Source: Rhodobacteraceae bacterium UBA2553 (GTDB taxonomy: Bacteria > Pseudomonadota > Alphaproteobacteria > Rhodobacterales > Rhodobacteraceae). Taken from it: 31,143 nt of DNA. The stretch is taken from NCBI GenBank assembly GCA_002340515.1, contig DDMF01000052.1, positions 10,931-42,073 on the forward strand, in the 5' to 3' direction. This document shows positions 8,256-15,947 of this stretch, one piece after another. Position 1 is the first letter of the stretch; each line of letters begins with the position of its first letter. The notes beneath the pieces are model-generated. The model was given only the letters and a program-made list of their open reading frames with translations. It was not told the origin of the DNA and made no database searches. Position numbers and translations under genes: made by a program.

Positions 8256-8809
8256 TTGCTGATTTCCTCAACCGTCAATTTGCCATTGGTATAGACGCAA
8301 ATATCGGCGGCGATGGCCATGGCTTTGCGGGCAATCACTTCGGCGTCTGTTTCGCTGTCCATCAAACCGCGTGCGGCGGCGAGGGCGAAGTTGCCGCCAG
8401 ATCCGATTGCGGCAATGTCATGTTCGGGCTCCAGCACGTCGCCCGCGCCGGTGATCACAAACAGGTCGGTGCCGTCGGTCACGATCAGCATCGCCTCAAG
8501 CTTTTGCAGGTACTTATCGGTGCGCCAGTCTTTGGCAAGTTCAACCGAGGCGCGGGCCAACTGGCCTGGCGTCGCTTCGAGTTTGGCTTCCAGCCGTTCA
8601 AGCAATGTAAACGCGTCCGCAGTGGACCCCGCAAACCCCGCCACCACATCAAATCCGCCGGGGGACAGTCTGCGCACCTTGCGCGCGGTTCCTTTGATCA
8701 CGGTTTGGCCAAGGCTGACCTGTCCGTCACCTGCCACAACCACTTTTCCACCTTTGCGCACCCCGATGATGGTGGTGCCGTGCCAGCCGGGAAACTCGTT
8801 CTCTGCCAT
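8252..8809 (-). CDS. hslV: ATP-dependent protease peptidase subunit HslV (ClpQ)
   Basis: The 185-residue proteasome-like peptidase carries the mature N-terminus HGTTIIGVRKGGKVVVAGDGQVSLG. Thr12 should be the nucleophile exposed after removal of the short propeptide. AGFAGSTADAFTLLERLE and AIGSGGNFALAAARGL are family signatures. The start at 8809 is backed by CGGAGG with short spacing; the open frame upstream has no conserved sequence. HslV forms a double hexamer capped by HslU and degrades misfolded or regulatory proteins. A heat-shock-type promoter candidate sits at 8834-8862. Confidence 0.96.
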   Translation of the reverse strand: MAENEFPGWHGTTIIGVRKGGKVVVAGDGQVSLGQTVIKGTARKVRRLSPGGFDVVAGFAGSTADAFTLLERLEAKLEATPGQLARASVELAKDWRTDKYLQKLEAMLIVTDGTDLFVITGAGDVLEPEHDIAAIGSGGNFALAAARGLMDSETDAEVIARKAMAIAADICVYTNGKLTVEEISK

Positions 8810-8833
8810 GTTGCCTCCGTTCGTTCGTATCCT

Positions 8834-8862
8834 ATATGGACATGCGGCCGATGGGGGGCAAG
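8834..8862 (-). promoter_or_regulatory. Candidate RpoH (heat-shock) promoter for hslVU
   Basis: On the minus strand, CTTGCC (8862-8857) and GTCCATAT (8841-8834) are separated by 15 bases. This resembles the CTTG ... CCCCATnT form used by RpoH. Transcription would start roughly 15-20 bases before the hslV ATG, leaving just enough leader for the GGAGG site. The match is partial, but its position and the known heat-shock control of hslVU in other bacteria agree. Confidence 0.45.
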
Positions 8863-8911
8863 GGTCAGACAGGTTCTTGTTCCCGGAATGCGCGATTGAT
8901 AGCGTGCGCAT

Positions 8912-9844
8912 ATGGATGATCACCGGCTACACAAAAAGATCTTGCGGATTTATCTGAGCGACAACCGTTTGGCGCAGCTGCGCGCAGGCGGCTTTCATGT
9001 GGTGGCCCGGATCCGCGAAACGCTGGAGGCGCGCGGGTTTCGGGTGGAATTGCGCAGCAATAGTGACGAAGAGCGCCTGAAATCAGTCGCCCGCGCAGGT
9101 TACGCTTTATTCCTGATGGATGCCCCCTTGCATGACCGCGCGCTGACCTTGCGCAAAAGCTATTTTTTTCCGTTCTGGCGGTTGGAGAAATCTGACAAGC
9201 GGTGGGAGTTTGATGTTGCTCGAAAAACCTTTGCTCCGGGCGAAATAGACCCTGATATGGCGCAAAAATGGGCTGGTCGCTGGCGAGGGTATTTGTTTGA
9301 TAAGACCAGCAAAGCGCCGCTTCCTGACCGGCCGATTTATATTGCTCTTCAGGGGCGTTTGCTGGCGCATCGCAGCTTTCAATCCATGTCCCCGATGGAC
9401 ATGATTAACGCCACAATTGCAGCCCATCCCGATGTGCCTATTCTGATAGGGCTGCATCCAAATGAAAGCTATTCAGATGCGGAATTGGCAGCGTTAGACA
9501 CGCTTTCTGCGCAAAACCCACAGCTAAAAATTCAAACCGGTGGGATGGAGGACGCGTTGCGGGAATGTCGGTTTGTGGTCACCCAAAACTCATCCGCGGC
9601 CCTGATGGGCTATTTCTTTCACAAGCCTGCCGTGCTGTTCGGCAAGATCGATTTCCATCATCTCGGGCTAAATGTATATGCCCTCGGGGCGGCTGAGGCG
9701 CTGCGCTTGGCGCCGGGCCACGCCCCTGCCTTTGACCAATATCTCTATTGGTTCACCATGCAAAATGCGATCAAAGCAGACGAAGAGGATGTTCACGATC
9801 AAATTGCCAAGCGTCTAGCGGAACACGGTTGGCGGCTGGAATAG
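8912..9844 (+). CDS. Unknown protein, possibly a capsule-polysaccharide-synthesis-like (KpsC/KpsS-type) fold
   Basis: The 310-residue soluble protein has no signal peptide or membrane segment. The C-terminal region VTQNSSAALMGYFFHKPAVLFGKIDFHHLGLNV resembles the GT-B-like segment of KpsC/KpsS-type capsule proteins, where a conserved NSS(x)GxE-like turn precedes KPV and FG. IYIALQGRLLAHRSFQ and VPILIGLHPNESYS also fit a two-domain Rossmann-like layout, with the latter in the place of a nucleotide-sugar-domain HPxE motif. The family assignment is by eye and uncertain. It is divergent from hslVU, has no glycan-gene neighbours here, and ends three bases before the convergent hemH stop, so it may be a stand-alone enzyme. 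Confidence 0.6.
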   Translation: MDDHRLHKKILRIYLSDNRLAQLRAGGFHVVARIRETLEARGFRVELRSNSDEERLKSVARAGYALFLMDAPLHDRALTLRKSYFFPFWRLEKSDKRWEFDVARKTFAPGEIDPDMAQKWAGRWRGYLFDKTSKAPLPDRPIYIALQGRLLAHRSFQSMSPMDMINATIAAHPDVPILIGLHPNESYSDAELAALDTLSAQNPQLKIQTGGMEDALRECRFVVTQNSSAALMGYFFHKPAVLFGKIDFHHLGLNVYALGAAEALRLAPGHAPAFDQYLYWFTMQNAIKADEEDVHDQIAKRLAEHGWRLE

Positions 9845-9847
9845 AGA

Positions 9848-10882
9848 CTATTTCAGCCAGCCCCCAAGATTGCGTTTCGCCACGCCGACCAGTGCTTTGA
9901 TATGTGCGTCATCGTCGTTGAGGCAGGGAATATATTTAAAGCTTTCGCCGCCTGCGTGAATAAACGCTTCCTGAATTTCCTCTTGAATTTCCTCAAGCGT
10001 TTCGATGCAGTCAGCAGAAAAGGCGGGGGCAATCACGGCAATGTTCTTTTTGCCCGCCTTGGCCAGTCGTGCAACCTCTTCCACCGTGTAGGGTTTCAGC
10101 CATTCTTCCGGTCCGAATACGGATTGGAACGTGGTCTTAATCTCAGCCTCATTCCAACCCAGCCGTTCGCGCAACAGGCGCGTGCCTTTTTGGCATTGGC
10201 AATGATAAGGGTCGCCTTCTGTCAAATAGCGGATGGGCATGCCGTGGTAGGAAACCACCAAAAGATCTGGGCGTTTGTCCAGCGCTGCATATCCCCGTTC
10301 AACCGACTGCGCCAGCGCATCCACATAGGCAGGATCGTCGAAATAGGGTTCAATCGTCCGCGCGGCAGGTTGCCATTTTTCTTTCATCAAGGCGCGGAAA
10401 AATTCGTCATTTGCGGTGCCGGATGTGGCCCCCGCATACTGTGGGTAAAGCGGGAAAAACAAGACCCTATCACAGCCGCTAGAGATCATTTCTTCGACTT
10501 TTGATTTGGTCGACGGGTTGCCGTAACGCATGCAGAAATCAACCATGACCTGATCGCCGTATTCTTCGGTCAGCACCGCTTTCAGTTTGGCAATCTGTTG
10601 TTTGGTGATGGTCATCAACGGGCTTTCACCCTCGGCCTCGTTCCAGATCGACTTATAGGCCGCGCCGGAGCTTTTAGGGCGTTTTGTCAGGATGATTGCT
10701 TGCAGGATCGGTTGCCATTTCCACGCTGGGTAATCAATGACGCGCTTGTCCGACAGAAACTCGCTCAGATACCGGCGCATTGACCAATAATCATACCCGT
10801 CCGGCGTGCCGAGATTGGCAAAAAGGATGCCAACTTTGCGGGGTTTGGTTTGTGGGTGATCTGACGGTTTTTCCATGATCAT
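9848..10882 (-). CDS. hemH: Ferrochelatase
   Basis: The 344-residue enzyme inserts Fe2+ into protoporphyrin IX in the last step of protoheme synthesis. VGILFANLGTPD opens the domain; LVVSYHGMPIRYL contains the presumed catalytic His213, followed by GDPYHCQC. PAFSADCIETLEEI near residue 297 provides the conserved acidic helix. Two ATGs lie close together (MIM); AGGAG six bases before the first favours 10882. The C-terminus is soluble-looking apart from the usual membrane-facing lip. No clustered heme genes are present here. The gap of 69 bases to the upstream methyltransferase is compatible with co-transcription. Confidence 0.96.
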   Translation of the reverse strand: MIMEKPSDHPQTKPRKVGILFANLGTPDGYDYWSMRRYLSEFLSDKRVIDYPAWKWQPILQAIILTKRPKSSGAAYKSIWNEAEGESPLMTITKQQIAKLKAVLTEEYGDQVMVDFCMRYGNPSTKSKVEEMISSGCDRVLFFPLYPQYAGATSGTANDEFFRALMKEKWQPAARTIEPYFDDPAYVDALAQSVERGYAALDKRPDLLVVSYHGMPIRYLTEGDPYHCQCQKGTRLLRERLGWNEAEIKTTFQSVFGPEEWLKPYTVEEVARLAKAGKKNIAVIAPAFSADCIETLEEIQEEIQEAFIHAGGESFKYIPCLNDDDAHIKALVGVAKRNLGGWLK

Positions 10883-10951
10883 GGCTGGCTCCTGCGCGCT
10901 GTGTTGCTCACTGAGATAGCGGCTTTTGGGGTCGGGTCAATGGCGGCGGGT

Positions 10952-11797
10952 TCAATCGGGCAATTTTGTCTCATCCGTTCCTAAGACATCCGCCAGACGT
11001 GCGGCGGCAGATCCGGGGCGCAGCGGTTGGGGCTGGCTTGCGTCCGGGGCCCAACCGGTCAGGATGATGAGTTCGAAACTTGCGGAAATGCGGCCTTCTT
11101 CTGTGGTGAAATGCTGCTCGTAACGGGTATTCGCGGCATCAAAGAACCGGCGCGGCATGGTGCGAGTGTTGCGACTGGCCAGTGCGTTTCGTTCACCCAT
11201 CCCACGCAGATCGCGCATTAAGGCATAAAGGTCACTATAGGTCACGTCGCGGGCCATACTGTCGGCAACAGGCAAGGCAAACCCGGCACGCTGCAACAGC
11301 GCGCCAAGGTCGCGGATCTCGCCCATTGGCGCCACGCGGGGGGACAGCCCGCCGAACATCTCGGTTTCTACCTCGGCCAGCACCGCGCGCAGTTCGGACA
11401 GGGTTTGACCGCCAAAGCAAACACCCAGCATCAAGCCATCGGGTTTCAACGCATGGCGGGCTTGGATCAGCTGGCCAATCGGGTCATTTGCCCAATGCAG
11501 GGACATGGCGTGAATCACGAGGTCATGTGCGCCGGGATTCAGGTCCAACACGTCCTGATCGGGCACAATTTTGGTATTTGGCAAGATTTCTGCCCAGATT
11601 TCCGGAAAACCTGTGATGACAGCGGGATTGGTAAACCCTCTGTTAACCATCATGAGGCGATCCTTAATCTCATCAACGGCCAGTTCCTGAAGGAACATGC
11701 CGTCCTTTGTCGCCCGCGTTCGGTTTTGCGCAAGGCGGTCAAGGTCGGTTAATTTCGGCGGGGTCTGGTTTGGTGGGGTCTGGGGCACATCTGTCAT
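10952..11797 (-). CDS. SAM-dependent methyltransferase, BioC/NDUFAF5-like
   Basis: The 281-residue protein begins near LTDLDRLAQNRTRATKDGMFLQELAVDEIKDRL, the arrangement of alphaproteobacterial relatives of NDUFAF5, the mitochondrial complex I assembly factor. LVIHAMSLHWANDPIGQL and ARHALKPDGLMLGVCFGG are the post-II and motif III regions of a class I methyltransferase. Motif I is poorly conserved: VITGFPEIWAEI stands where a glycine-rich loop is expected. NDUFAF5 hydroxylates an arginine of a complex I subunit rather than methylating, and the bacterial protein may have a similar non-canonical role (inference). Start 11797 was chosen by homology; its Shine-Dalgarno is weak. Divergent from comF across 30 bases. 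Confidence 0.8.
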   Translation of the reverse strand: MTDVPQTPPNQTPPKLTDLDRLAQNRTRATKDGMFLQELAVDEIKDRLMMVNRGFTNPAVITGFPEIWAEILPNTKIVPDQDVLDLNPGAHDLVIHAMSLHWANDPIGQLIQARHALKPDGLMLGVCFGGQTLSELRAVLAEVETEMFGGLSPRVAPMGEIRDLGALLQRAGFALPVADSMARDVTYSDLYALMRDLRGMGERNALASRNTRTMPRRFFDAANTRYEQHFTTEEGRISASFELIILTGWAPDASQPQPLRPGSAAARLADVLGTDETKLPD

Positions 11798-11827
11798 GGG
11801 CGCGGACCATAAGAGGAGCCACGGGAA

Positions 11828-12544
11828 ATGCAAACAGCACTTAGCCTACTTTATCCGCCGCAATGCGTCAGCTGTGGCGATCTTGTCGATACAGACTTTG
11901 GCCTGTGCGGGGCGTGCTGGCGTCACACTCCGTTTATCGAGGGGCTGGTGTGTGATCTTTGCGGTTGTCCTTTGCCGGGCGAAGGGGATGGCGAGGTGGT
12001 GCATTGCGACGATTGCATGCAGACAGACCGCCCTTGGTCCCACGGACGGTCCGCTTTGATATATAAGGCAAACGCGCGGCGTATTGTTTTGTCGCTGAAG
12101 CACGGGGACCGCACGGATCTTGCACGGCCAGCAGCGGGATGGATGGCGCGCGCGGTCAAACCGATCTTGCAAGAGGAGGCTGTGTTTGTCCCGATCCCGT
12201 CCCATTGGACCCGGCTTTTTCAGCGCCGGTACAATCAGGCGGCGGAACTGGCCAAGGCGCTGTCGGGGCGGCTTGGGATGGGCTATATGCCCGATGCGTT
12301 GATCCGCCCAAGACGCACGCAGGTTCATGATGGTTTGTCGTCGGATGACAGGTTTTCCAACATGCAGGACGCCATTCGCCCGCACCCCAAACGTGGCGCG
12401 CTTATTGCTGGTCGCGATATTGTGTTGGTGGATGATGTGATGACATCTGGTGCTACTTTTACAGCCGCTGCAAGGGCATGCCATACGGCTGACGCGCGAT
12501 CCGTCTGTGTCTTGTCGCTCGCGCGTGTTGTGAAAGGGGGGTAA
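11828..12544 (+). CDS. comF: ComF-family amidophosphoribosyltransferase-like protein
   Basis: The 238-residue protein has an N-terminal double zinc-ribbon (CVSC at 13-16, CGAC at 27-30, CDLC at 42-45, CDDC at 60-63) and a type I phosphoribosyltransferase domain. The PRPP-binding signature DIVLVDDVMTSGATF lies at about residues 198-212, and the ComF-typical FQRRYNQAAELAKALS precedes it. ComF is required for DNA uptake in several competent bacteria, where it acts in the cytoplasm at the import step; whether this organism is competent cannot be judged from this window. It is followed by grxC after 38 bases and may share its transcript. Confidence 0.9.
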   Translation: MQTALSLLYPPQCVSCGDLVDTDFGLCGACWRHTPFIEGLVCDLCGCPLPGEGDGEVVHCDDCMQTDRPWSHGRSALIYKANARRIVLSLKHGDRTDLARPAAGWMARAVKPILQEEAVFVPIPSHWTRLFQRRYNQAAELAKALSGRLGMGYMPDALIRPRRTQVHDGLSSDDRFSNMQDAIRPHPKRGALIAGRDIVLVDDVMTSGATFTAAARACHTADARSVCVLSLARVVKGG

Positions 12545-12582
12545 TGCCCTATATATCCTTGGCAACAAAGCTGAGGATACTC

Positions 12583-12846
12583 ATGAAAACGGTCACCATC
12601 TATACCAGCGCGATGTGCGGATTTTGCCACGCTGCCAAGCGCCTGCTAACTCAAAAAGACATTGCCTTTGACGAGATTGACGTGGGCTTTAGCCCTGACA
12701 GACGCCAAGAAATGATGGCGCGCGCGCATGGTCGCCATACGGTGCCACAGATTTTTGTAGGCGACACCCATGTGGGCGGATGTGACGATCTTTATGATCT
12801 GGAGCGGTCCGGCAAGCTTGATCCCCTTTTGGCGGGGGCGGCGTAA
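12583..12846 (+). CDS. grxC: Glutaredoxin 3
   Basis: The 87-residue monodomain glutaredoxin has a dithiol active site C12-G-F-C15 and, downstream, HTVPQIFVGDTHVGGCDDL, the TVPxIF glutathione-binding segment and GG. CGFC replaces the textbook CPYC; it keeps both cysteines, so it should remain a dithiol enzyme. It reduces protein and glutathione mixed disulfides in the cytoplasm. GAGG seven bases upstream supports the ATG at 12583 rather than an earlier in-frame ATG at 12544. The stop overlaps the nitrilase start by one base (TAATG). Confidence 0.93.
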   Translation: MKTVTIYTSAMCGFCHAAKRLLTQKDIAFDEIDVGFSPDRRQEMMARAHGRHTVPQIFVGDTHVGGCDDLYDLERSGKLDPLLAGAA

Positions 12847-13664
12847 TGCGCGTTGGGCTGATCCAAATGACGTCGGGCGAGGATGCAGACGCAAACCTTG
12901 CCACCACACTTGCTGGGCTGCGCGAAGCGGCGTCCGGCGGGGCGACATTTGTGCTGACGCCCGAGGTGACAAATATCTTGTCCTCCAGCCGCAAGATCCA
13001 AGAGGCTGCGATTTCGCATGAGGAAGAGTGTGGTTTTCTGACGACCGTCCAGAACGAGGCCAAGGCGCTGGGCGTTTGGGTTCTTTTGGGCTCGCTTGCA
13101 GTGAAAACCCATGACCCGGACGGGCGTTTCGCCAATCGGTCGTTTCTGATTTCCCCCGCGGGGGATATCACCGCGCGCTACGACAAAATCCACATGTTTG
13201 ATGTGGAAATTGATGCGCAGGAATCCTATCGCGAAAGCGCGCATTATCGCCCGGGCACCCGCGCGGTGGTGGCACGTACGGACTTTGCCCAGATTGGTAT
13301 GACAATTTGCTATGACGTGCGCTTTCCCCATTTGCACCGCGCTTTGGCACATGCAGGGGCGAAAATCATCACGGTGCCTGCGGCGTTTTCGCCGGTCACC
13401 GGGCTCGCGCATTGGGAAAGCCTGTTGCGCGCACGGGCCATTGAAACGGGCTGTTTCGTGTTGGCGCCGGCGCAAACCGGGCAAAATGCGCCGGGCAGAT
13501 CCACCCACGGCCACTCGCTTGTCATTTCGCCTTGGGGTGAGATTTTGGCGGATGCGGGAAAAAAACCCGGCGTAACACTGGCCGATCTAGACCTTGATGC
13601 GGTAAAGCAAGCGAGAGGGCGCGTGCCTTCGCTGACCCACGACCGTGATTTTGAAGGACCATGA
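12846..13664 (+). CDS. Carbon-nitrogen hydrolase (Nit1/Nit2-type, probable deaminated-glutathione amidase)
   Basis: The 272-residue nitrilase-superfamily enzyme shows the full Glu-Lys-Cys triad: LTPEVTN (Glu40), YDKIHMFDV (Lys114) and TICYDVRFP (Cys155). The pattern SYRESAHYRPGT and the C-terminal WGEILADAGKKPGVTLADLDL fit the Nit branch, whose members hydrolyse deaminated glutathione, a toxic transaminase by-product. Adjacency to the glutathione-dependent grxC supports this assignment (context, inference). The two genes share the overlapping TAATG, and the nitrilase stop overlaps the MarR gene by four bases, so grxC, nit and marR look coupled. Confidence 0.88.
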   Translation: MRVGLIQMTSGEDADANLATTLAGLREAASGGATFVLTPEVTNILSSSRKIQEAAISHEEECGFLTTVQNEAKALGVWVLLGSLAVKTHDPDGRFANRSFLISPAGDITARYDKIHMFDVEIDAQESYRESAHYRPGTRAVVARTDFAQIGMTICYDVRFPHLHRALAHAGAKIITVPAAFSPVTGLAHWESLLRARAIETGCFVLAPAQTGQNAPGRSTHGHSLVISPWGEILADAGKKPGVTLADLDLDAVKQARGRVPSLTHDRDFEGP

Positions 13665-14110
13665 TGGCAGATGCATCCACCGATAACCTGTCCGTCGCGC
13701 TGTTCAGCGAGATGTTCATGGCCGACCAACTGGCGCGAAATCGATTGTCCAAGGCGTTGCCAAAAGGGATGGAGTTGAGCCATTTTTCCGTGCTGAACCA
13801 CCTTGCGCGTTCTGGCGAAGAGAAAAGCCCGGCGCAATTGGCCAAGGCCTTTCACGTGACGCGCGGCGCGATGACCAACACGTTGAACAAGTTGGAATGG
13901 GCGGGGCATATTCACATTCGCCCTGATTGGGATGATGCGCGGCGCAAGTTCGTGACCATTTCGCCAGCCGGCAAGCGCGCCCGCGATGCGGCGCTGCAGT
14001 CGATCACGCCGATCATTGGAAATATGGTCACGAAAATCGGTGCGGATAAGATCAAACAGGCGCTTCCGGTGTTGCGAGAAATGCGCCAATTGTTAAGCGA
14101 TCTGGAATGA
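13661..14110 (+). CDS. MarR-family transcriptional regulator
   Basis: The 149-residue protein has a winged-helix domain at about residues 35-110: ELSHFSVLNHLARSG, then PAQLAKAFHVTRGAMTNTLNKLEWAGHIHIRPDWDDARRKFVTISPAGKRA, with helix-turn-helix and wing in the MarR order. It ends in a dimerisation helix. MarR proteins usually repress neighbouring genes and respond to small ligands; no operator is evident here, and being coupled (ATGA) to both the nitrilase upstream and the GNAT gene downstream it has no intergenic promoter of its own. Its ligand and targets are unknown. Confidence 0.88.
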   Translation: MMADASTDNLSVALFSEMFMADQLARNRLSKALPKGMELSHFSVLNHLARSGEEKSPAQLAKAFHVTRGAMTNTLNKLEWAGHIHIRPDWDDARRKFVTISPAGKRARDAALQSITPIIGNMVTKIGADKIKQALPVLREMRQLLSDLE

Positions 14111-14892
14111 AAACGCTGGAGTTTTCCAGCGATTTGATGGTCTTAACGGGCCAGACCGAGGTGACGCACCACCCTGACCGCACCGTACAGATCAGCCCGG
14201 ATGAGCCCAATTTTTGGTTCGGAAATCGGGTGATTTTTCACGATGCGCCAACCGACGGACAGGCGTTGATCGCACAGTTTCATCAAGACGTCCCTGATGC
14301 GGCCCACATCTGTGTGACCTGGGACATTCCGAACTTGGAACTTGCGCCAATTGAGCGGTTGTTTGAGGGCACGGGACTAAAGGTGGAACAGGGCGACACA
14401 CTGACCCTGTCTGGCGCGCTTCACCGAACAGCTCCGCCCGAAGGGATTGCGATCCGTCCGCTGATTTCGCCTGAGGATTGGCGTCAATCTGAGGACATTT
14501 GTTTCACGGAACAGATGCGCGATGGTCTGCCGGAAAAAGGAATGCGTAACTTTTTGGAAAACCGCAGTCGCGCGCGACAAGAGCAGATTGCCAAAGGTTT
14601 GGGGCAGTGGTTTGGCGCGTTTTCAGGGGATAAATTGGCCGGGGACATGGGGATTTTCCATGACGCACGCGTGATCCGTTATCAATCGGTGCAAACCCAT
14701 GATGATTTTCGCCGGCGCGGTGTGTGTTCGTCTTTGCTCTGTGCCAGCCTGGATTGGGCCCGCGAACGTGCGCCCGACGCAATTCCAGTGATTGTTGCGA
14801 TTGCCGACAGTGATGCGGGGCGGCTGTATCGTCGAGCTGGATTTGAGTTGGCGCAAACCACCATCAGCGCCTATCGCCCGCCGCTTGATTAA
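14107..14892 (+). CDS. GNAT-family N-acetyltransferase
   Basis: The 261-residue protein has an N-terminal region (about 1-115) without an obvious family match and a C-terminal GNAT domain. GITIRPL-type IAIRPLISPEDW starts the domain, YQSVQTHDDFRRRGVCSSLLCASLDWA contains the acetyl-CoA-binding Q/RxxGxG-like motif (RRRGVCSS, with Cys in place of the second Gly), and AGRLYRRAGFE is the family's C-terminal AxxLYxxxGF motif. Substrate unknown; cytoplasmic. It is coupled to the upstream marR. Its TAA overlaps the stop of the convergent small gene, sharing the palindrome TTAA. Confidence 0.85.
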   Translation: MKTLEFSSDLMVLTGQTEVTHHPDRTVQISPDEPNFWFGNRVIFHDAPTDGQALIAQFHQDVPDAAHICVTWDIPNLELAPIERLFEGTGLKVEQGDTLTLSGALHRTAPPEGIAIRPLISPEDWRQSEDICFTEQMRDGLPEKGMRNFLENRSRARQEQIAKGLGQWFGAFSGDKLAGDMGIFHDARVIRYQSVQTHDDFRRRGVCSSLLCASLDWARERAPDAIPVIVAIADSDAGRLYRRAGFELAQTTISAYRPPLD

Positions 14893-15101
14893 TCTTTGCC
14901 CGCTGCGCGGCGCATGCGACGGATAGAGCGGTTCATGATCAGCTGACGTTCTGAAATGGTTTCATCAAGGCTCAGCCGTTTGCGTTCAATCCGTTCCTCT
15001 AGCACCCGAAGGCGATGAACCTCGTCATCCTTCACGTATTCCCGCCATGCGGCACGGGAATCATTGGGGGGATCATTGGGCGGGCAAGGGGGCTGCTTCA
15101 T
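14889..15101 (-). CDS. Small charged coiled-coil-like protein, unknown
   Basis: The 70-residue product is Arg/Glu rich. After a proline-rich start (MKQPPCPPNDPPNDS), about residues 20-66 read as one long helix with hydrophobic residues at heptad-like spacing (VHRLRVLEERIERKRLSLDE..., LIMNRSIRRMRR), suggesting a coiled coil. No family recognised. The ATG at 15101 lacks a clear Shine-Dalgarno. Evidence that it is real: correct coding-like composition, a stop shared as TTAA with the convergent GNAT gene, and placement in the gap downstream of ubiG on the same strand. A chance frame cannot be excluded. Confidence 0.6.
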   Translation of the reverse strand: MKQPPCPPNDPPNDSRAAWREYVKDDEVHRLRVLEERIERKRLSLDETISERQLIMNRSIRRMRRAAGKD

Positions 15102-15153
15102 CCGAATATGGCTCTTTTGTGTGTAGCTGGTGCCGCTATACGTGAGATGCGGA

Positions 15154-15897
15154 TTAATGCGCGGGCTTCACGCTGGCGGTCACGTAATTCACCGACAGGT
15201 CACGATCAGAGATGGACCACTGCCAGGTGATGGGATTGAACACAAACCCTTTGCGGTCCACGACGCGCAGCAGGCTTTCGGCGATCAGATCCTCCAGTTC
15301 ATCCGGGGTGATGAATTTTGACCATTCATGGGTGCCTTTGGGCAACCAACGCATCACATGTTCCGCGCCGACAATCGCCACCATAAAGCTTTTTGGATTG
15401 CGGTTGATGGTGGAACACAAAAGCAGCCCGCCGGGCTTCAAAAGCTGCTGACATGAGGTGAGAAAGGCAAGCGGGTCGGCGACATGTTCAACCACTTCCA
15501 TATTCAAAACCACATCGAATCGCTCGCCTGAGGCTTCAATCGCTTCCGCCGTTGTGTGGCGATAATCAATGGTCAGCCCCATTTCATCGGCATGGGTTTG
15601 TGCCACGGGAATGTTGCGTTCGGTGGCATCCGCGCCAACAACCTCGGCCCCTAAACGCGCCATGGGTTCGGACAAAAGCCCACCACCACAACCAATATCG
15701 AGGATTCTGAGCCCAGCAAACGGTGCCTCATCCGTCAAATCCCGGCCAAATTCTGCTGCGATCTGGCTGGTGATGTAATCCAGCCGCACCGGGTTCATCA
15801 TATGCAGCGGCTTAAACTTGCCGGTCGGATCCCACCATTCCGCCGCCATAGCAGCAAATTTCTCAACTTCGGACGGGTCAACAGAGCTTTGGGTCAT
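15154..15897 (-). CDS. ubiG: Ubiquinone biosynthesis O-methyltransferase UbiG
   Basis: The 247-residue enzyme has the UbiG N-terminus VEKFAAMAAEWWDPTGKFKPLHMMNP, SAM motif I LRILDIGCGGGLLSEPMARLG (about 63-83), and the downstream FDVVLNMEVVEHVADP and LCSTINRNPKSFMVAIVGAEHVMRWLPKGTHEW. It performs both O-methylations of the ubiquinone head group at the membrane. The ATG at 15897 is favoured over the in-frame ATG at 15933, because 15933 overlaps a consensus TATAAT on this strand, which would put it at or before the transcription start. Divergent from the iminopeptidase gene. Confidence 0.94.
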   Translation of the reverse strand: MTQSSVDPSEVEKFAAMAAEWWDPTGKFKPLHMMNPVRLDYITSQIAAEFGRDLTDEAPFAGLRILDIGCGGGLLSEPMARLGAEVVGADATERNIPVAQTHADEMGLTIDYRHTTAEAIEASGERFDVVLNMEVVEHVADPLAFLTSCQQLLKPGGLLLCSTINRNPKSFMVAIVGAEHVMRWLPKGTHEWSKFITPDELEDLIAESLLRVVDRKGFVFNPITWQWSISDRDLSVNYVTASVKPAH

Positions 15898-15931
15898 CTC
15901 GCGTCTTTCTGATAGCAGGGACATCAAGGGC

Positions 15932-15941
15932 ATTATATAGT
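15932..15941. promoter_or_regulatory. Overlapping -10 elements in the ubiG / iminopeptidase divergent spacer
   Basis: The minus strand carries TATAAT (15937-15932), a perfect -10 for ubiG, and the plus strand carries TATAGT (15936-15941) six bases before the iminopeptidase ATG at 15948. They overlap by two bases, so both promoters are probably not occupied at once. No good -35 at 16-18 bases was found for either. Confidence 0.4.
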
Positions 15942-15947
15942 ATCCCT

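Noticed and set aside
10874..10882. A later start for hemH at the second Met of MIM
   Set aside because: The AGGAG is six bases from the first ATG and 12 from the second, which favours the first.
12616..12627. The CGFC active site of GrxC as a functional anomaly
   Set aside because: Both cysteines remain, and substitution of the two middle residues is common among glutaredoxins; I also recall CGYC-like forms in related bacteria, so it is probably a lineage trait.
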